DNA of 64,000 bases from Rhodanobacter spathiphylli B39 (GTDB lineage Bacteria > Pseudomonadota > Gammaproteobacteria > Xanthomonadales > Rhodanobacteraceae): NCBI RefSeq assembly GCF_000264295.1, contig NZ_AJXT01000017.1, positions 1-64,000 on the forward strand. Direction: 5' to 3'. Of this stretch, positions 1 to 9,185 are shown piece after piece (position 1 is the first letter of the stretch; every line of letters begins with the position of its first letter). Made by a program: the position numbers and the translations under genes. The notes below the pieces were generated by a model. The model was not told the origin of the DNA, made no database searches, and saw nothing but the letters and a program-made list of their open reading frames with translations.

Positions 1-1346
1 AGCAAAATCAGAGTTTCCCTAAGCGCAAGAGTGGCCGAAATTGATATCAGCCCGATTTCCGTTAGCACCCACAAAATATGGACGTCGTACTTAGTTGCCA
101 TGAGAGCCAAGGCAAGGCAGACGCAAATATTGGACATGTACGTGGCATTTACTCCTGGAAGCCTCGAATACCTTATGAGAGATAGGACCGACATTGTAAG
201 TCCCAATAAGTAGCTGGCTGCCACGGCCGAACCAATCGCCAGCAGGCTCATATCTCTCCCGAATATTATTAGAACGCCTACCAGAAAAATGGTGGAAACC
301 AAGGTATTGCGCAGCACCGCGGCGGCCCGACCTCTAAGAAGGAGAAACGAATCGAAATGAAATGTACGAACGCGATTTGCCACGATGCCAATTCCGACAG
401 CGGTTAGAAGCATCGCGAATTCCTCTAGGTCGCCTCTTATGTTTAGATGACTGATCCAATAGCGCATGCTACCCGCCAGTAGAGCGAGCAGCCAGAGACT
501 GGGAACAGTTAGAAGAAGTATATTTTCCTGAGCCGCAATTCCTAGTTCCTTGACGCGCCCCTCGTCCCAATACTTTCTCATCATAGGGAAGGCCGCAGTA
601 TTTACGACCTGCATGTATGCGACGATAGACCGCTGAACGATGTCGTATAGTGCCGAGTAGATCCCGAGCATGTGGTCCCCGTGCCATCTGCCGATAAATA
701 TCCTGACTCCTGAAAAGGCTATTTGTCCCACTCCTCCAGACCACGCCAGCGCAAAAGAGTAGGACAGCACGTGTTTCATCGCGGGCGTCTCCCTCGCAGG
801 GAGAGCGTTCCTAATCCACAACGGCAGAGTCACTAACAAGCCCGAGATCGCATATCCGAGAAATACGGCCTTAATCCCCCCTCCAAAGTAGACCACGGCT
901 GCACAACTGAACAATTGAGCTATCGAGCTTAGGTTAGATACCCTTCCATAGCGAACACGATCCTGATTAGCGCGAGACATTTCCAGAGTACATTCTTTCG
1001 TGGCGTCTGAGGCGCAAACTAATGCAACTAGTACATATGTGCTGCTATCGGTAGCAAGGGTTAGAGCGCCCGCTATAGCTATGCAGAGCAGCGATACTGC
1101 CGTTTGGATTCTAGCTAGAACTGTCAGATACCGCTTTCCAATTTCTTCTGCGCCAAACCTGGCGACTGCCTTAGGAATCCACTGGAAGGCGATAACATTA
1201 ACTACGGCTGCAAGTGCGACCACGTATGCGTACTGGCCATAACCTGTCGCACCAAACGCTTTCGTCAGTATCGCGATCTGAGCGAAGCCACATACGGCAG
1301 GGATCACGCGATACATCGCGTAGGCCAAAGAGGTTTTCAGAATCAT
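1..1346 (-). CDS. Polysaccharide flippase (Wzx/MATE-like), 3' end beyond window
   Basis: An open frame of 448 codons reads from the ATG at 1346 to the window edge without a stop, so the C-terminus is missing. The product starts [18 protein letters not shown] and is a series of about ten hydrophobic helices with short polar loops, the pattern of polysaccharide-transporter (Wzx/RfbX-like) flippases that move lipid-linked sugar repeat units across the inner membrane. The ATG overlaps the stop of the upstream epimerase gene as ATGA, which suggests translational coupling within a sugar-polymer operon. The stretch is visibly richer in A and T, with codons such as ATA, CTA and AGA, than the rest of the window, which is typical of horizontally exchanged glycan genes. 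Flippase is inferred from topology and neighbours; an O-unit polymerase is less likely because there is no large periplasmic loop. Confidence 0.75.
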   Translation of the reverse strand, partial: MILKTSLAYAMYRVIPAVCGFAQIAILTKAFGATGYGQYAYVVALAAVVNVIAFQWIPKAVARFGAEEIGKRYLTVLARIQTAVSLLCIAIAGALTLATDSSTYVLVALVCASDATKECTLEMSRANQDRVRYGRVSNLSSIAQLFSCAAVVYFGGGIKAVFLGYAISGLLVTLPLWIRNALPARETPAMKHVLSYSFALAWSGGVGQIAFSGVRIFIGRWHGDHMLGIYSALYDIVQRSIVAYMQVVNTAAFPMMRKYWDEGRVKELGIAAQENILLLTVPSLWLLALLAGSMRYWISHLNIRGDLEEFAMLLTAVGIGIVANRVRTFHFDSFLLLRGRAAAVLRNTLVSTIFLVGVLIIFGRDMSLLAIGSAVAASYLLGLTMSVLSLIRYSRLPGVNATYMSNICVCLALALMATKYDVHILWVLTEIGLISISATLALRETLIL

Positions 1347-2371
1347 TCGAGCGGAGACGAAGTTCTGGGGTAGTAGGATAGATACCATTCCACGAAATTT
1401 GCTACTCCTTCCTCTACTGAGGTTTTTGGACTGTAGCCAATAGCGCCGATTAGTTCTGAGACATCGGCCTCCGTGTCTGGCACATCCCCAGCTTGCAGCG
1501 GCAACATTTCTTTATTCGCCTTTCGGCCCAAACATTGTTCCAGCACCTCAATGTATTTCATTAGCGGCACCGCCTGCTCGTTGCCGATGTTGTAGATCCG
1601 GTACGGCGCCACACCGCTGCTCGCCGGATCAGGCGCATAGCCATCCCAGTCCGCATTCTTGCCCGGTACTTCGCCCAGAGTACGAATCACACCTTCGACG
1701 ATGTCATCGACGTAGGTAAAGCTCCGCTTGTGCTGGCCGTGATTGAATACCTTGATCGGCTCATCGGCCAGGATGGCCTTGGTAAACAAGAACAACGCCA
1801 TGTCCGGTCGACCCCATGGACCATAGACGGTAAAGAAGCGCAGACCTGTCGCCGGGATCCCATACAGATGTGCATAGCTATGGGCCATCTGTTCATTGGC
1901 TTTCTTGGTGGCTGCGTACAGCGTCAACGGATGTTCGGTCGGCTGGTGCTCGGAAAAGGGCATTGCTAGATCAGCGCCATATACGGAACTGGTCGAAGCG
2001 AACACCAGATGCTCCACGCCGTGATGACGACACCCTTCCAGAATGTGCAGGAAGCCGGTGACGTTGCTATCAACATAGATGTGCGGGTTTTCGGCGGCAT
2101 AACGCACGCCTGCCTGTGCCGCCAGGTTGATCACGCGCTGCGGCCTGTGTGTGGCGAAAACACTTTCCACCAGCGCCCGATCAGCCAAATCACCATGCAC
2201 GTGCGTGTAATTCGGATGATCTATGAAGCGCGCGAGACGCGCCCTCTTCAGATTCACGTCGTAATAGTCGTTGAGACTGTCCAGTCCGACGATTTCGTCG
2301 CCCCGCTCAAGCAGTTTCAACGCGACGTGCGAACCGATAAAACCGGCGGTACCGGTGACGAGGACTTTCAT
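1343..2371 (-). CDS. NAD-dependent epimerase, probable UDP-glucuronate 4-epimerase
   Basis: A 342-residue extended short-chain dehydrogenase/reductase. The N-terminal GTAGFIGSH is the glycine-rich NAD-binding loop. ASTSSVYG followed by YAATKKANE supplies the catalytic Ser/Thr and the Tyr-x-x-x-Lys pair. [14 protein letters not shown] near residue 35 is typical of the UDP-glucuronate 4-epimerase branch (LspL/CapI type), which makes UDP-galacturonate from UDP-glucuronate. The next gene upstream makes UDP-glucuronate, which supports this reading. Both ends overlap neighbours by 4 bp (ATGA), so it sits inside one operon. UDP-glucose 4-epimerase is a possible alternative but less likely from the N-terminal signature. 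Confidence 0.85.
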   Translation of the reverse strand: MKVLVTGTAGFIGSHVALKLLERGDEIVGLDSLNDYYDVNLKRARLARFIDHPNYTHVHGDLADRALVESVFATHRPQRVINLAAQAGVRYAAENPHIYVDSNVTGFLHILEGCRHHGVEHLVFASTSSVYGADLAMPFSEHQPTEHPLTLYAATKKANEQMAHSYAHLYGIPATGLRFFTVYGPWGRPDMALFLFTKAILADEPIKVFNHGQHKRSFTYVDDIVEGVIRTLGEVPGKNADWDGYAPDPASSGVAPYRIYNIGNEQAVPLMKYIEVLEQCLGRKANKEMLPLQAGDVPDTEADVSELIGAIGYSPKTSVEEGVANFVEWYLSYYPRTSSPLE

Positions 2372-3732
2372 TGATTTGATACCTTGGATGAGGCAACGGC
2401 GGTGATCGAACGACCACGACCAATACCGTAATAAGAAATACCCGCTCGCTCTACTTCAGTCGGCTCATAAAGATTGCGGCCATCGAATATGACTTTACCG
2501 CTCAATGCCAATTTCAAGTCGGTGAAATCCGGACTACGGAATTGCTTCCACTCCGTAACGACTATCAATGCGTCAGCGCCCTGTAGCGCTTCAAACGCAG
2601 AGTCGCACAAGACTAATTCGCGGCGTTCGCCGAAGATGCGTTCGGCTTCGTGGCGGGCTTCGGGGTCATAGGCCCTGACCTCGACACCCGCTCCCCACAG
2701 TTGTTGTAGCAATGTCCGACTGGGAGCCGCTCGCATATCGTCGGTGTCGGGCTTGAATGCCAAGCCCCACATCGCAAACGTCTTTCCACTCAAGTCAGCA
2801 CCGTAATGACGTTGGATCAGCTCGAACAAATGGCCCTTCTGCGACTCATTGACAGCTTCCACTGCATTGAGAAGACGTGCTTCGTAGTCGTACTGCCGTG
2901 CCGTGTGGGCCAATGCTTGTACGTCCTTGGGAAAACATGAGCCACCATAGCCCGCACCCGGATAGATGAAATGCCAACCGATGCGTGGATCGGAACCGAT
3001 GCCCTTGCGGACATGCTCGATGTCCGCGCCAACGCGCTCGGCGATGTTTGCGAGCTCGTTCATGAAACTGATCTTGGTCGCCAGCATCGCGTTGGCTGCG
3101 TATTTGGTCAGCTCGGCCGAGCGCACGTCCATCGCCACAACCCGGTCGTGGTTCCGATTGAATGGTGCGTACAACCGCTTCAGCTGCTCGACAGCGCCAT
3201 CGCTATTTGCACCAATCACGATGCGATCGGGACGCATGCAATCGTTGACTGCATCGCCTTCCTTCAGAAATTCTGGGTTGGATACCACCTCGAATTTGAT
3301 ATCGAGCGCACGAATAGCCAACTCAGCGGCGATGGTTGCACGCACTTTGTCCGCTGTACCAACGGGCACCGTCGACTTGTTGACGATTACCGTGGATTGA
3401 GTTAGGTGCCGGCCAATCGTATTGGCAACGGCCAATACGTATTGAAGATCAGCACTTCCGTCCTCATCAGGCGGTGTTCCCACGGCGATGAAGATGGTTT
3501 CACCGTGTTCAATGGCCGTGGCTCCGTCGGTGGAAAAACGCAGGCGTCCGGCCGAATGATTGTCCCTGACCATGGACTCGAGGCCCGGCTCGTAGATCGG
3601 GATGATGCCAATGTTTAGCCCTTCTACCTTGGACACATCAATATCGACGCAAATCACATCATGGCCCACCTCGGCTAAACAGGTACCGGTGACAAGGCCA
3701 ACGTAACCCGTTCCAAAAATTGTCACTTTCAT
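2368..3732 (-). CDS. ugd: UDP-glucose 6-dehydrogenase
   Basis: A 454-residue enzyme that oxidises UDP-glucose to UDP-glucuronate with two NAD+. It has the N-terminal Rossmann motif [10 protein letters not shown], the central dimerisation domain and the catalytic-cysteine motif [11 protein letters not shown] near residue 260, followed by a C-terminal UDP-binding domain ([13 protein letters not shown]). Length is normal for the family. It overlaps the epimerase start by ATGA, which joins UDP-glucuronate production to its 4-epimerisation. Six bases separate it from the TviB-type gene upstream. Confidence 0.95.
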   Translation of the reverse strand: MKVTIFGTGYVGLVTGTCLAEVGHDVICVDIDVSKVEGLNIGIIPIYEPGLESMVRDNHSAGRLRFSTDGATAIEHGETIFIAVGTPPDEDGSADLQYVLAVANTIGRHLTQSTVIVNKSTVPVGTADKVRATIAAELAIRALDIKFEVVSNPEFLKEGDAVNDCMRPDRIVIGANSDGAVEQLKRLYAPFNRNHDRVVAMDVRSAELTKYAANAMLATKISFMNELANIAERVGADIEHVRKGIGSDPRIGWHFIYPGAGYGGSCFPKDVQALAHTARQYDYEARLLNAVEAVNESQKGHLFELIQRHYGADLSGKTFAMWGLAFKPDTDDMRAAPSRTLLQQLWGAGVEVRAYDPEARHEAERIFGERRELVLCDSAFEALQGADALIVVTEWKQFRSPDFTDLKLALSGKVIFDGRNLYEPTEVERAGISYYGIGRGRSITAVASSKVSNQ

Positions 3733-3738
3733 CTGCTG

Positions 3739-5013
3739 TCAGAGCCTTCCGTCAACCGCGTCACGGGGCAGTACGTATTTCACGTCATAGATGATGGATT
3801 GTGGCTTGCCATAAGCCCTCACTCCGACGGCACCCATTTCGCGGAACTGGTCGTGGCCCACCGCTACGATCACGGCGTCGTAGTCCCCCTGGTCCGGCTG
3901 AATCGGGATCACACCGTACTCATGCTGGGCTTCGATTGCATCGACCCACGGATCACAGATATCAACTTGGGCGTTATAACCCTGTAGGGCCTCCATGATA
4001 TCGACCACTCGCGTGTTGCGAAGATCCGGGCAGTTTTCCTTGAAGGCCAGGCCGAGCACCAAGATGCGTGCGCACACCGGGTTGATGCCTTTGCGCACCA
4101 TCAGCCGGATAACCTCGCCGGCGATATACGAGCCCATGCTGTCGTTGGTTCGGCGCCCGGCCAGAATCACGTCCGGGTGATGACCCACTTCTTGCGCCTT
4201 GTGCGTGAGGTAGTACGGGTCTACGCTAATGCAATGGCCCCCAACCAGGCCCGGACGGAATGGCAGGAAGTTCCACTTGGTTCCAGCGGCTTCGAGCACT
4301 TCCAGCGTATCGATACCGAGCTTGTTGAACAGGATGGCGAGGTCGTTGACCAGGGCAATGTTGAGGTCACGCTGAGTGTTCTCGATGACCTTGGCGGCCT
4401 CGGCCACTTTCAGCGAGCTGGCCTTGTGCGTGCCGGCGGTGATAATCGAACCGTAGAGACGATCGACGAAGTCCGCCACTTCCGGTGTAGAGCCAGAGGT
4501 CACTTTCAAGATGGTGGTGACGCGATGCTGCTTGTCACCAGGGTTGATGCGCTCAGGACTGTAGCCGGCGAAGAAGTCTTTGTTGTAGACCAAACCGGAA
4601 ACCCGCTCCAGGATAGGCACGCAGACCTCCTCAGTGCAGCCCGGGTAGACCGTGGATTCGTACACCACGATATCGCCCTGCTGGATGACCTTGCCCAAGG
4701 CTTCGCTGGCTTTTACCAGCGGCGTGAGATCGGGCCGCTTGGCGGAGTCGATCGGCGTGGGTACGGTAACGATGTAGACGTTGCACGACTCGATATCAGA
4801 GAGGTTCGCACTGAAGCCTAGACGCGGAGCTGCGGCCAGCTCCGCTGCATCGACTTCCAGCGTGTGGTCATGGCCGGAACGCAGCTGGTCGATGCGCGCG
4901 ATATTGATATCGAAACCTATGGTGTCGTAGTGCTTGCCGAACTCCACAGCGAGCGGCAGGCCGACATAGCCCAGGCCGATGATGGCGATCTTCGTGTTGT
5001 CCAGTGAGTGCAT
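3739..5013 (-). CDS. tviB: UDP-N-acetylhexosamine 6-dehydrogenase, TviB/WbpO type
   Basis: A 424-residue nucleotide-sugar dehydrogenase very close in pattern to Vi-antigen TviB. It opens with KIAIIGLGYVGLPLAVEFGK (NAD binding), has VYESTVYPGCTEE, and carries the catalytic cysteine in GLVGGHCISVDPYYLTHKA; the C-terminal part has GLAFKENCPDLRNTR. TviB and WbpO oxidise UDP-GlcNAc or UDP-GalNAc to the uronic acid. With Ugd next door, the polymer made here is expected to contain both hexuronic and N-acetylhexosaminuronic acids. The start at 5013 has a 202-bp space upstream, so this is probably the first gene of the leftward sugar-precursor operon. Confidence 0.9.
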   Translation of the reverse strand: MHSLDNTKIAIIGLGYVGLPLAVEFGKHYDTIGFDINIARIDQLRSGHDHTLEVDAAELAAAPRLGFSANLSDIESCNVYIVTVPTPIDSAKRPDLTPLVKASEALGKVIQQGDIVVYESTVYPGCTEEVCVPILERVSGLVYNKDFFAGYSPERINPGDKQHRVTTILKVTSGSTPEVADFVDRLYGSIITAGTHKASSLKVAEAAKVIENTQRDLNIALVNDLAILFNKLGIDTLEVLEAAGTKWNFLPFRPGLVGGHCISVDPYYLTHKAQEVGHHPDVILAGRRTNDSMGSYIAGEVIRLMVRKGINPVCARILVLGLAFKENCPDLRNTRVVDIMEALQGYNAQVDICDPWVDAIEAQHEYGVIPIQPDQGDYDAVIVAVGHDQFREMGAVGVRAYGKPQSIIYDVKYVLPRDAVDGRL

Positions 5014-5174
5014 GGGGCTTCCGTGGGGCGATTTGAATGGGGTTTGTCTGGTGTGGCGGGACGAACTAAGGGGAGCGGATGGGGCTGGCTCGACCGCTGA
5101 TTGTGGGGTTTTCTTGTTGCAGGGGTGATGCGGGTTTGGAGCAGGAGCTTAGGGCAAGAGCTACCCCTCCTCGG

Positions 5175-5199
5175 TCCTCCCCTGCGGAGCAGGGGAGGA
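5175..5199. repeat. REP-like inverted repeat (CCTCCCCTGC/GCAGGGGAGG)
   Basis: A perfect 11-bp inverted repeat around a 3-base loop lies between the kinase stop and the TviB-type gene. The same core recurs in at least seven other intergenic spaces of this window. It may act as a transcription terminator or mRNA-stabilising hairpin for the kinase gene, but there is no T run. Confidence 0.75.
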
Positions 5200-5215
5200 G
5201 GAAGAGCGCAGGGCG

Positions 5216-7420
5216 CTATTTGGCGGCTTTGTATTCGTAGTAGCCGTAGGAGTAGTAGCCGGCGGCGCGGCGTTCGACGGCGTTGAAGATGGCGCCCTTG
5301 ATCTCCACACCGTTCTGCTGGAAGCGCTGCTTGGCCAGGGCGATTTCGCGCGCCTGGTTCAGGCCGAAGCGCACCACCAGCAGGCTGGTGCCGGCGTGGT
5401 GGCCGATCACCGCGGCGTCGGTCACCGCCAGGATCGGCGGGGTGTCGACGATGATCAGGTCGTAGATCGGCATCAGCTTGTTGAGCAACGCGGTGAAGTT
5501 GGCGTGCATCAGCAGTTCGGACGGGTTCGGCGGGACCTTGCCGCGAGCGATGAAGTGCAGGCTGTCGACGCCTTGGACGGGGCGGATCGCGGCGGGGAGT
5601 TCGAGTTGTCCGGTGATCAGCTCGGACAGGCCGTTTTCCGGCTTGCCACCCATCACCTTGTGCTGGCCGCCCTTGCGCATGTCGGCGTCGATCAGCAGCA
5701 CGCGCTGGCCTGACTGGGCGATCACCGCGGCCAGGTTGGCCGAGACGAAGGTCTTGCCGGCGTTGGGGCTGGAGCCGGAGATCATCAGCAGGTTGTTCTT
5801 CGCCTCCAGCCGGGCGAAATGCAGGCTGGTGCGCAGGCTGCGCAACGCTTCGGTGGCAAGGTCCGCCGGCGCACTCACAGCCAGCAGGTGCTGCCTGCCG
5901 TTGGCGCCGTGGTGGTGCACATCCTTCACCGAGATGGCGATTTCCTGCTCGCTCAGCGGGATCGAGGCGTAGACCGGCAAACCCAGTTGCTCGATGGCTG
6001 CGGGATCTTCCACGCCGCGGTTGAGCATCTGGCGCAGGAAGATGAAGGCCACGGCGAGGAAGCCGCCGAGGAAGGTGCCGCCCAGCACGATGATGGCTTT
6101 CTTCGGCTTCACCGGGTGGCTGGTGTCCACCGCCGCCTTGTCGATGATGCGCACGTTGCCGACGGTGCCGGCGCGGGCGATGTCCAGTTGCTGGGCCTGA
6201 TTAAGCAGACTGGTGTAGGTCTCGTTGCTGACCTGCACGTCGCGGGTCAGCCGCAGCAGTTCCTGCTGGGTGTCGGGCAGTTCGCCGACCTGCTTCTCCA
6301 TCGCGTCCTTCTGCGCCTGCAGCTGGCCGATCTGCTGCATCAGGGCCTTGTAGGCGGGGTGCTCGGGAGTAAAGCGGCGCTCGATGTCGGCCTGCTGCAT
6401 GCGCAGCTGCTGGATGCTGGTTTCGATGGCGACGGTCTGGTCCAGCAGGCCCTTGGTCTGCATGGTGATGTCGACCGAGTGCGCCTGGGTCTGGAACGCG
6501 TTGAGCGCGGCGGTGGCCTTTTCCAGGTCGCGGCGCACGTTGGGCAGCTGTTCCTTGACGAACTTCAGGCTGTTGGCCGCCTCGGCGGAGTTGCGGTCCA
6601 CGTTCTGCTTGACGTAGATCTCGCTAACCTGGTCCAGCAGGTTGGCGGCCAGCACCGGATCGGCGTTGTTGTAGGTCAGCGCCAGGATGCCGGAGTCCTT
6701 GCCCTGCTCGCTGGCGTTGACATCCTGCTGCAGCTTGGTGATCACGGCCAGATCGCGCTGGCGCACCACGTCGAAGCGGGTACCGGGGTTGGCGGCCAGC
6801 GCCTTCACCTGGATGGTGACCCCGTGGCCGCTGGCCGGCTGGCCGACCTGGCCGTTGAGCAAGACGTTGCCGTCGTCATCGCCCAGGCTGAAGGCGCCGC
6901 TGTTGCCTGCGACCAGGGTGAGCGTCTTGCCTTGCAGGCGGGCGGGCACGTCGAGCTGGAAGATGTCCAGCGCGGCGCCGCCCCAGTCGTAGCTGTTCAT
7001 GCCGAACTTGGGTGCGGCCACGGCTCCGGGCTTGTCCGGCGAATAGCGACGGGCGATGAAGTTGCCGAACAGCGGAAAGCGGTGCGGCGTGACGCTGATC
7101 GCCAGGTGCAGGTTGTCGGCGGCCCCGCCGATCACCGTGCGCGAGGTGATCAGCGCGATCTCGGTGGTGGCTTCGGAGCTGGAGGCGCCCAGCGTCTGGG
7201 TGAGGTCGCTGAGGCCCGGCAGGCTGGGCACCTTCTGCTCCACTTGCACGATCGCATTGGCCTGGTAGATCGGCGTGGCCAGCAGCGCGTAGGCCACGCT
7301 GACCACGAAGAACACGCCGGTGACGATGAGGATCAGCCACTTGTGGTCGATCAGGGTGCCGAGCAGTTCGCCCAGATCGATTTCGTCGTCGCTGGACGAC
7401 GGGGTTTGCGTAGCAGCCAT
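5216..7420 (-). CDS. Polysaccharide co-polymerase / bacterial tyrosine autokinase (Wzc/Etk family)
   Basis: A 734-residue inner-membrane protein. A Wzz-type N-terminal domain follows the first membrane helix (about residues 28-48), then a long periplasmic coiled-coil region (about 280-400) and a second helix (about 436-460). The cytoplasmic BY-kinase domain has Walker A SSPNAGKTF (about 548-556), Walker A' LLIDADMRKGG (about 572) and Walker B LIIVDTPP (about 657). It ends in a six-tyrosine cluster (YYSYGYYEY) that is normally autophosphorylated in trans to control polymer length and export. The phosphatase gene lies 32 bp upstream on the same strand, giving the etp-etk/wzb-wzc pair. The export lipoprotein partner is encoded divergently at 9549. 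Confidence 0.93.
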   Translation of the reverse strand: MAATQTPSSSDDEIDLGELLGTLIDHKWLILIVTGVFFVVSVAYALLATPIYQANAIVQVEQKVPSLPGLSDLTQTLGASSSEATTEIALITSRTVIGGAADNLHLAISVTPHRFPLFGNFIARRYSPDKPGAVAAPKFGMNSYDWGGAALDIFQLDVPARLQGKTLTLVAGNSGAFSLGDDDGNVLLNGQVGQPASGHGVTIQVKALAANPGTRFDVVRQRDLAVITKLQQDVNASEQGKDSGILALTYNNADPVLAANLLDQVSEIYVKQNVDRNSAEAANSLKFVKEQLPNVRRDLEKATAALNAFQTQAHSVDITMQTKGLLDQTVAIETSIQQLRMQQADIERRFTPEHPAYKALMQQIGQLQAQKDAMEKQVGELPDTQQELLRLTRDVQVSNETYTSLLNQAQQLDIARAGTVGNVRIIDKAAVDTSHPVKPKKAIIVLGGTFLGGFLAVAFIFLRQMLNRGVEDPAAIEQLGLPVYASIPLSEQEIAISVKDVHHHGANGRQHLLAVSAPADLATEALRSLRTSLHFARLEAKNNLLMISGSSPNAGKTFVSANLAAVIAQSGQRVLLIDADMRKGGQHKVMGGKPENGLSELITGQLELPAAIRPVQGVDSLHFIARGKVPPNPSELLMHANFTALLNKLMPIYDLIIVDTPPILAVTDAAVIGHHAGTSLLVVRFGLNQAREIALAKQRFQQNGVEIKGAIFNAVERRAAGYYSYGYYEYKAAK

Positions 7421-7452
7421 GCAGGGGCTTTCCTATCTATATATATGGTGGG

Positions 7453-7887
7453 TTACAGGTAGCGCAGCCAGCTATCAACACCTTGTGTGATCAAACCGTA
7501 TACATGATCGAACGCAGGGCGCTGCTGGCGGTACGGGTCGGGGATGTCCCGCGCCTGCACCCATTTGTCGAGTACAAAAATCTTGCCGCTGGCCTCGGGA
7601 GCCAGCCGCACCATGGCGTCGACATGGCTTTTCTCCATGCCCAGCACCAGATCGGCTTCGCGCAGCATGGCGGGCGTCAGCTGGCGCGCGCGATGGGCCG
7701 CGCCGTCGATACCGTGTTCTGCCATGACCTGCATCGCCGTCGCATCCATCGGGTAGCTCGTCATGGCATGCAGGCCGGCACTGCTCACCTGGATGTCACG
7801 CGCTGCCAGCCGCTCGCGCAACAGGTATTCGGCGGTCGGGCTGCGGCAGATGTTGCCAATACAGACGGTCAATATCCGTTTGAACAA
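7453..7887 (-). CDS. Low-molecular-weight protein-tyrosine phosphatase (Wzb/Etp type)
   Basis: A 144-residue cytoplasmic phosphatase that should dephosphorylate the C-terminal tyrosines of the kinase encoded next. The P-loop is CIGNICRS (C9, R15 in the chosen frame), and DIPDPYRQ near the C-terminus supplies the general acid. A TTG start at 7887 was chosen because GAGGAG lies 8 bases upstream (7896-7901) and gives the usual family length. The open frame continues to an ATG at 8016, but the extra 43 residues have no counterpart in the family. The Ser/Cys context at the P-loop is canonical, so activity is expected. Confidence 0.88.
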   Translation of the reverse strand: MFKRILTVCIGNICRSPTAEYLLRERLAARDIQVSSAGLHAMTSYPMDATAMQVMAEHGIDGAAHRARQLTPAMLREADLVLGMEKSHVDAMVRLAPEASGKIFVLDKWVQARDIPDPYRQQRPAFDHVYGLITQGVDSWLRYL

Positions 7888-8187
7888 CTCGATGACTCCT
7901 CGATTACCCGGCAAGGTCGCCCGTCGTGCCGGCGCCCCGCGCTCCTCTGGATTGTTGAACACTCCCCCCTGGAGCTGCTGATTGGGCATTGCGCAACGTT
8001 CCGTGGACATCTCCACAACCGCGACGTATGCACGTTCCCTGACCAGCCCGGCATGATAACCGAAGCCCGGCCAGCTTGGCGGCCTCAGCCTGACTGGTTC
8101 ATGTATGTACCCCTGCGAAATTGTGGTTATACTCGCCGAGCACGGAATTCACGTCCGCTTGACGCCATATCTCCCGGGGAAATATTC
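7888..8187. promoter_or_regulatory. Divergent control region between phosphatase/kinase and gfcA-like genes
   Basis: About 300 bp separate the leftward phosphatase-kinase pair from the rightward export genes. The sequence TGGTTATACT at 8124-8133 contains a -10-like TATACT 54 bases before the first gfcA-like ATG. The same 10-mer recurs upstream of the third gfcA-like gene. No convincing -35 is seen, so an activator is possible. The left part may encode a longer phosphatase N-terminus if the ATG at 8016 is used. Confidence 0.35.
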
Positions 8188-8457
8188 ATGAAGAAGATGA
8201 TCGTTGCGCTTCTGGCGACGGGCCTGATGGGTTCCGCGCTGGCCCAGTCGGCTGATCAGCAGCAGCCCGCCACCCCGCCGCCGGCACCCGCGGTTGCCGG
8301 CGCGAAGACCGCCACGACGCAGTCGCTGGGTGAGATGACCCCGTTCTATGTGATCGGTGGCGTGGTTGTCGCAGGCGCCATCGTGGCTGCCTCCAGTGGC
8401 GGCAACGACCACAAGACCAGCACACCGCCGCCGACCGGCACCACCGGTACGAACTGA
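8188..8457 (+). CDS. GfcA/YjbE-like small exported protein, copy 1
   Basis: An 89-residue protein with a clear signal peptide (MKKMIVALLATGLMGSALA, cut before QS), a Pro/Ala-rich spacer, a hydrophobic stretch around residues 50-70 and a polar Thr/Pro/Gly tail ending TGTTGTN. GGGGA at 8176-8180 is a good ribosome site. The architecture matches GfcA/YjbE of the group 4 capsule and yjb operons, small periplasmic or envelope proteins of unknown biochemical role that precede the export lipoproteins. It is one of three paralogues in a row. A strong terminator follows, so it can be transcribed alone. Assignment is by layout and composition, not by a catalytic motif. Confidence 0.72.
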   Translation: MKKMIVALLATGLMGSALAQSADQQQPATPPPAPAVAGAKTATTQSLGEMTPFYVIGGVVVAGAIVAASSGGNDHKTSTPPPTGTTGTN

Positions 8458-8478
8458 GCGAACGCACCACCTCATTGA

Positions 8479-8507
8479 AGCCGCGCCCGTTCTGGCGCGG
8501 CTTTTTT
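8479..8507 (+). terminator. Rho-independent terminator after gfcA-like copy 1
   Basis: A perfect 9-bp stem AGCCGCGCC/GGCGCGGCT with a 6-base loop is followed directly by six T residues. It lies 22 bases after the stop of copy 1, and should separate that gene from the rest of the export cluster. Confidence 0.88.
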
Positions 8508-8628
8508 GTGCGCGCGCCGCGAGGCCTGGGACGCAAGCTTGGGGTTCACTCTTCCCCATACATCTTTCCTTAACCTTGCTTTGGTATGGTTCGGTGACAG
8601 GCGGGATCCCGGTGCCGTGGGATAGCCC

Positions 8629-8949
8629 ATGAAAATCATGCTTGCAAGTCTTTTGGCCGCTGGCCTGTTCGTTACGGGAATGGCCCAGGCCGCAGAACCG
8701 ACGCCGTCAGGCGCCCAGAACCAGAGCCCCTCGCAGACCCCGGCCGTCGCCGGCGCAGCCGCCGCCGGTTCCGCCTCCACCGGCGGCATCACGACGGGCC
8801 AGGCCATCGCCGCGGGCATTGCCGTGACTGCCGTGGTCGCCGTCGCCGCAGGAGCGGGCAATGACGACAGCCATGGACATGTTCCCGGCACCGGAGGCAC
8901 GGGGACGACCGGCACCACGGGAACGACCGGCACCACCGGCACGCATTGA
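8629..8949 (+). CDS. GfcA/YjbE-like small exported protein, copy 2
   Basis: A 106-residue paralogue of copies 1 and 3: signal peptide (MKIMLASLLAAGLFVTGMAQA), an Ala/Pro/Gln spacer, a shared ASTGGITTGQAIA motif leading into a hydrophobic stretch (about 56-80), an acidic-His turn (NDDSHGHVPG) and a tail of GTT repeats ending in TGTH. The tail is encoded by near-identical 9-base units, so its length could vary by slippage. The ribosome site is weak (GGGATAG). TATGGT at 8585-8590 is a possible -10. This is the copy most like Thr-rich E. coli GfcA. Function unknown. Confidence 0.72.
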   Translation: MKIMLASLLAAGLFVTGMAQAAEPTPSGAQNQSPSQTPAVAGAAAAGSASTGGITTGQAIAAGIAVTAVVAVAAGAGNDDSHGHVPGTGGTGTTGTTGTTGTTGTH

Positions 8950-9012
8950 CACGTATTTAAGTCGGGCGGCCCTTCCCTCGACTTGTCCACTCCTCCTGCG
9001 AGCGGCTTTTCT

Positions 9013-9038
9013 CCCTCCCCTGCCTCGGCAGGGGAGGG
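9013..9038. repeat. REP-like inverted repeat between gfcA-like copies 2 and 3
   Basis: CCCTCCCCTGCC and GGCAGGGGAGGG form a perfect 12-bp stem with a 2-base loop. It belongs to the same family as the repeats at 5175, 14590 and 25680. Confidence 0.78.
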
Positions 9039-9131
9039 CGGGGTGGGGGTGCTCCTGCTCTGCGTTGCTGCCCCTGTCGGCCTTCACCTTCACTACACCA
9101 GCCTCCGCGTACATGGTTCCTTCACGACCGC

Positions 9132-9141
9132 TGGTTATACT
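9132..9141 (+). promoter_or_regulatory. Candidate -10 box for gfcA-like copy 3
   Basis: TGGTTATACT is identical to the 10-mer at 8124-8133 upstream of copy 1. Its TATACT lies 44 bases before the ATG, which suggests a duplicated promoter as well as a duplicated gene. No clear -35 is seen. Confidence 0.35.
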
Positions 9142-9185
9142 GACGGCGCTGTTTTTTCCCGAACACCGGTCACAAGGAGCAACAC

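Noticed and set aside
469..1242. Short open frames in the first 1.3 kb taken as separate genes
   Set aside because: A single continuous minus-strand flippase frame covers 1-1346; it lacks only its stop, which is outside the window.
5819..7462. A 547-codon open frame on the plus strand
   Set aside because: Antisense to the tyrosine kinase gene; no recognisable motif.
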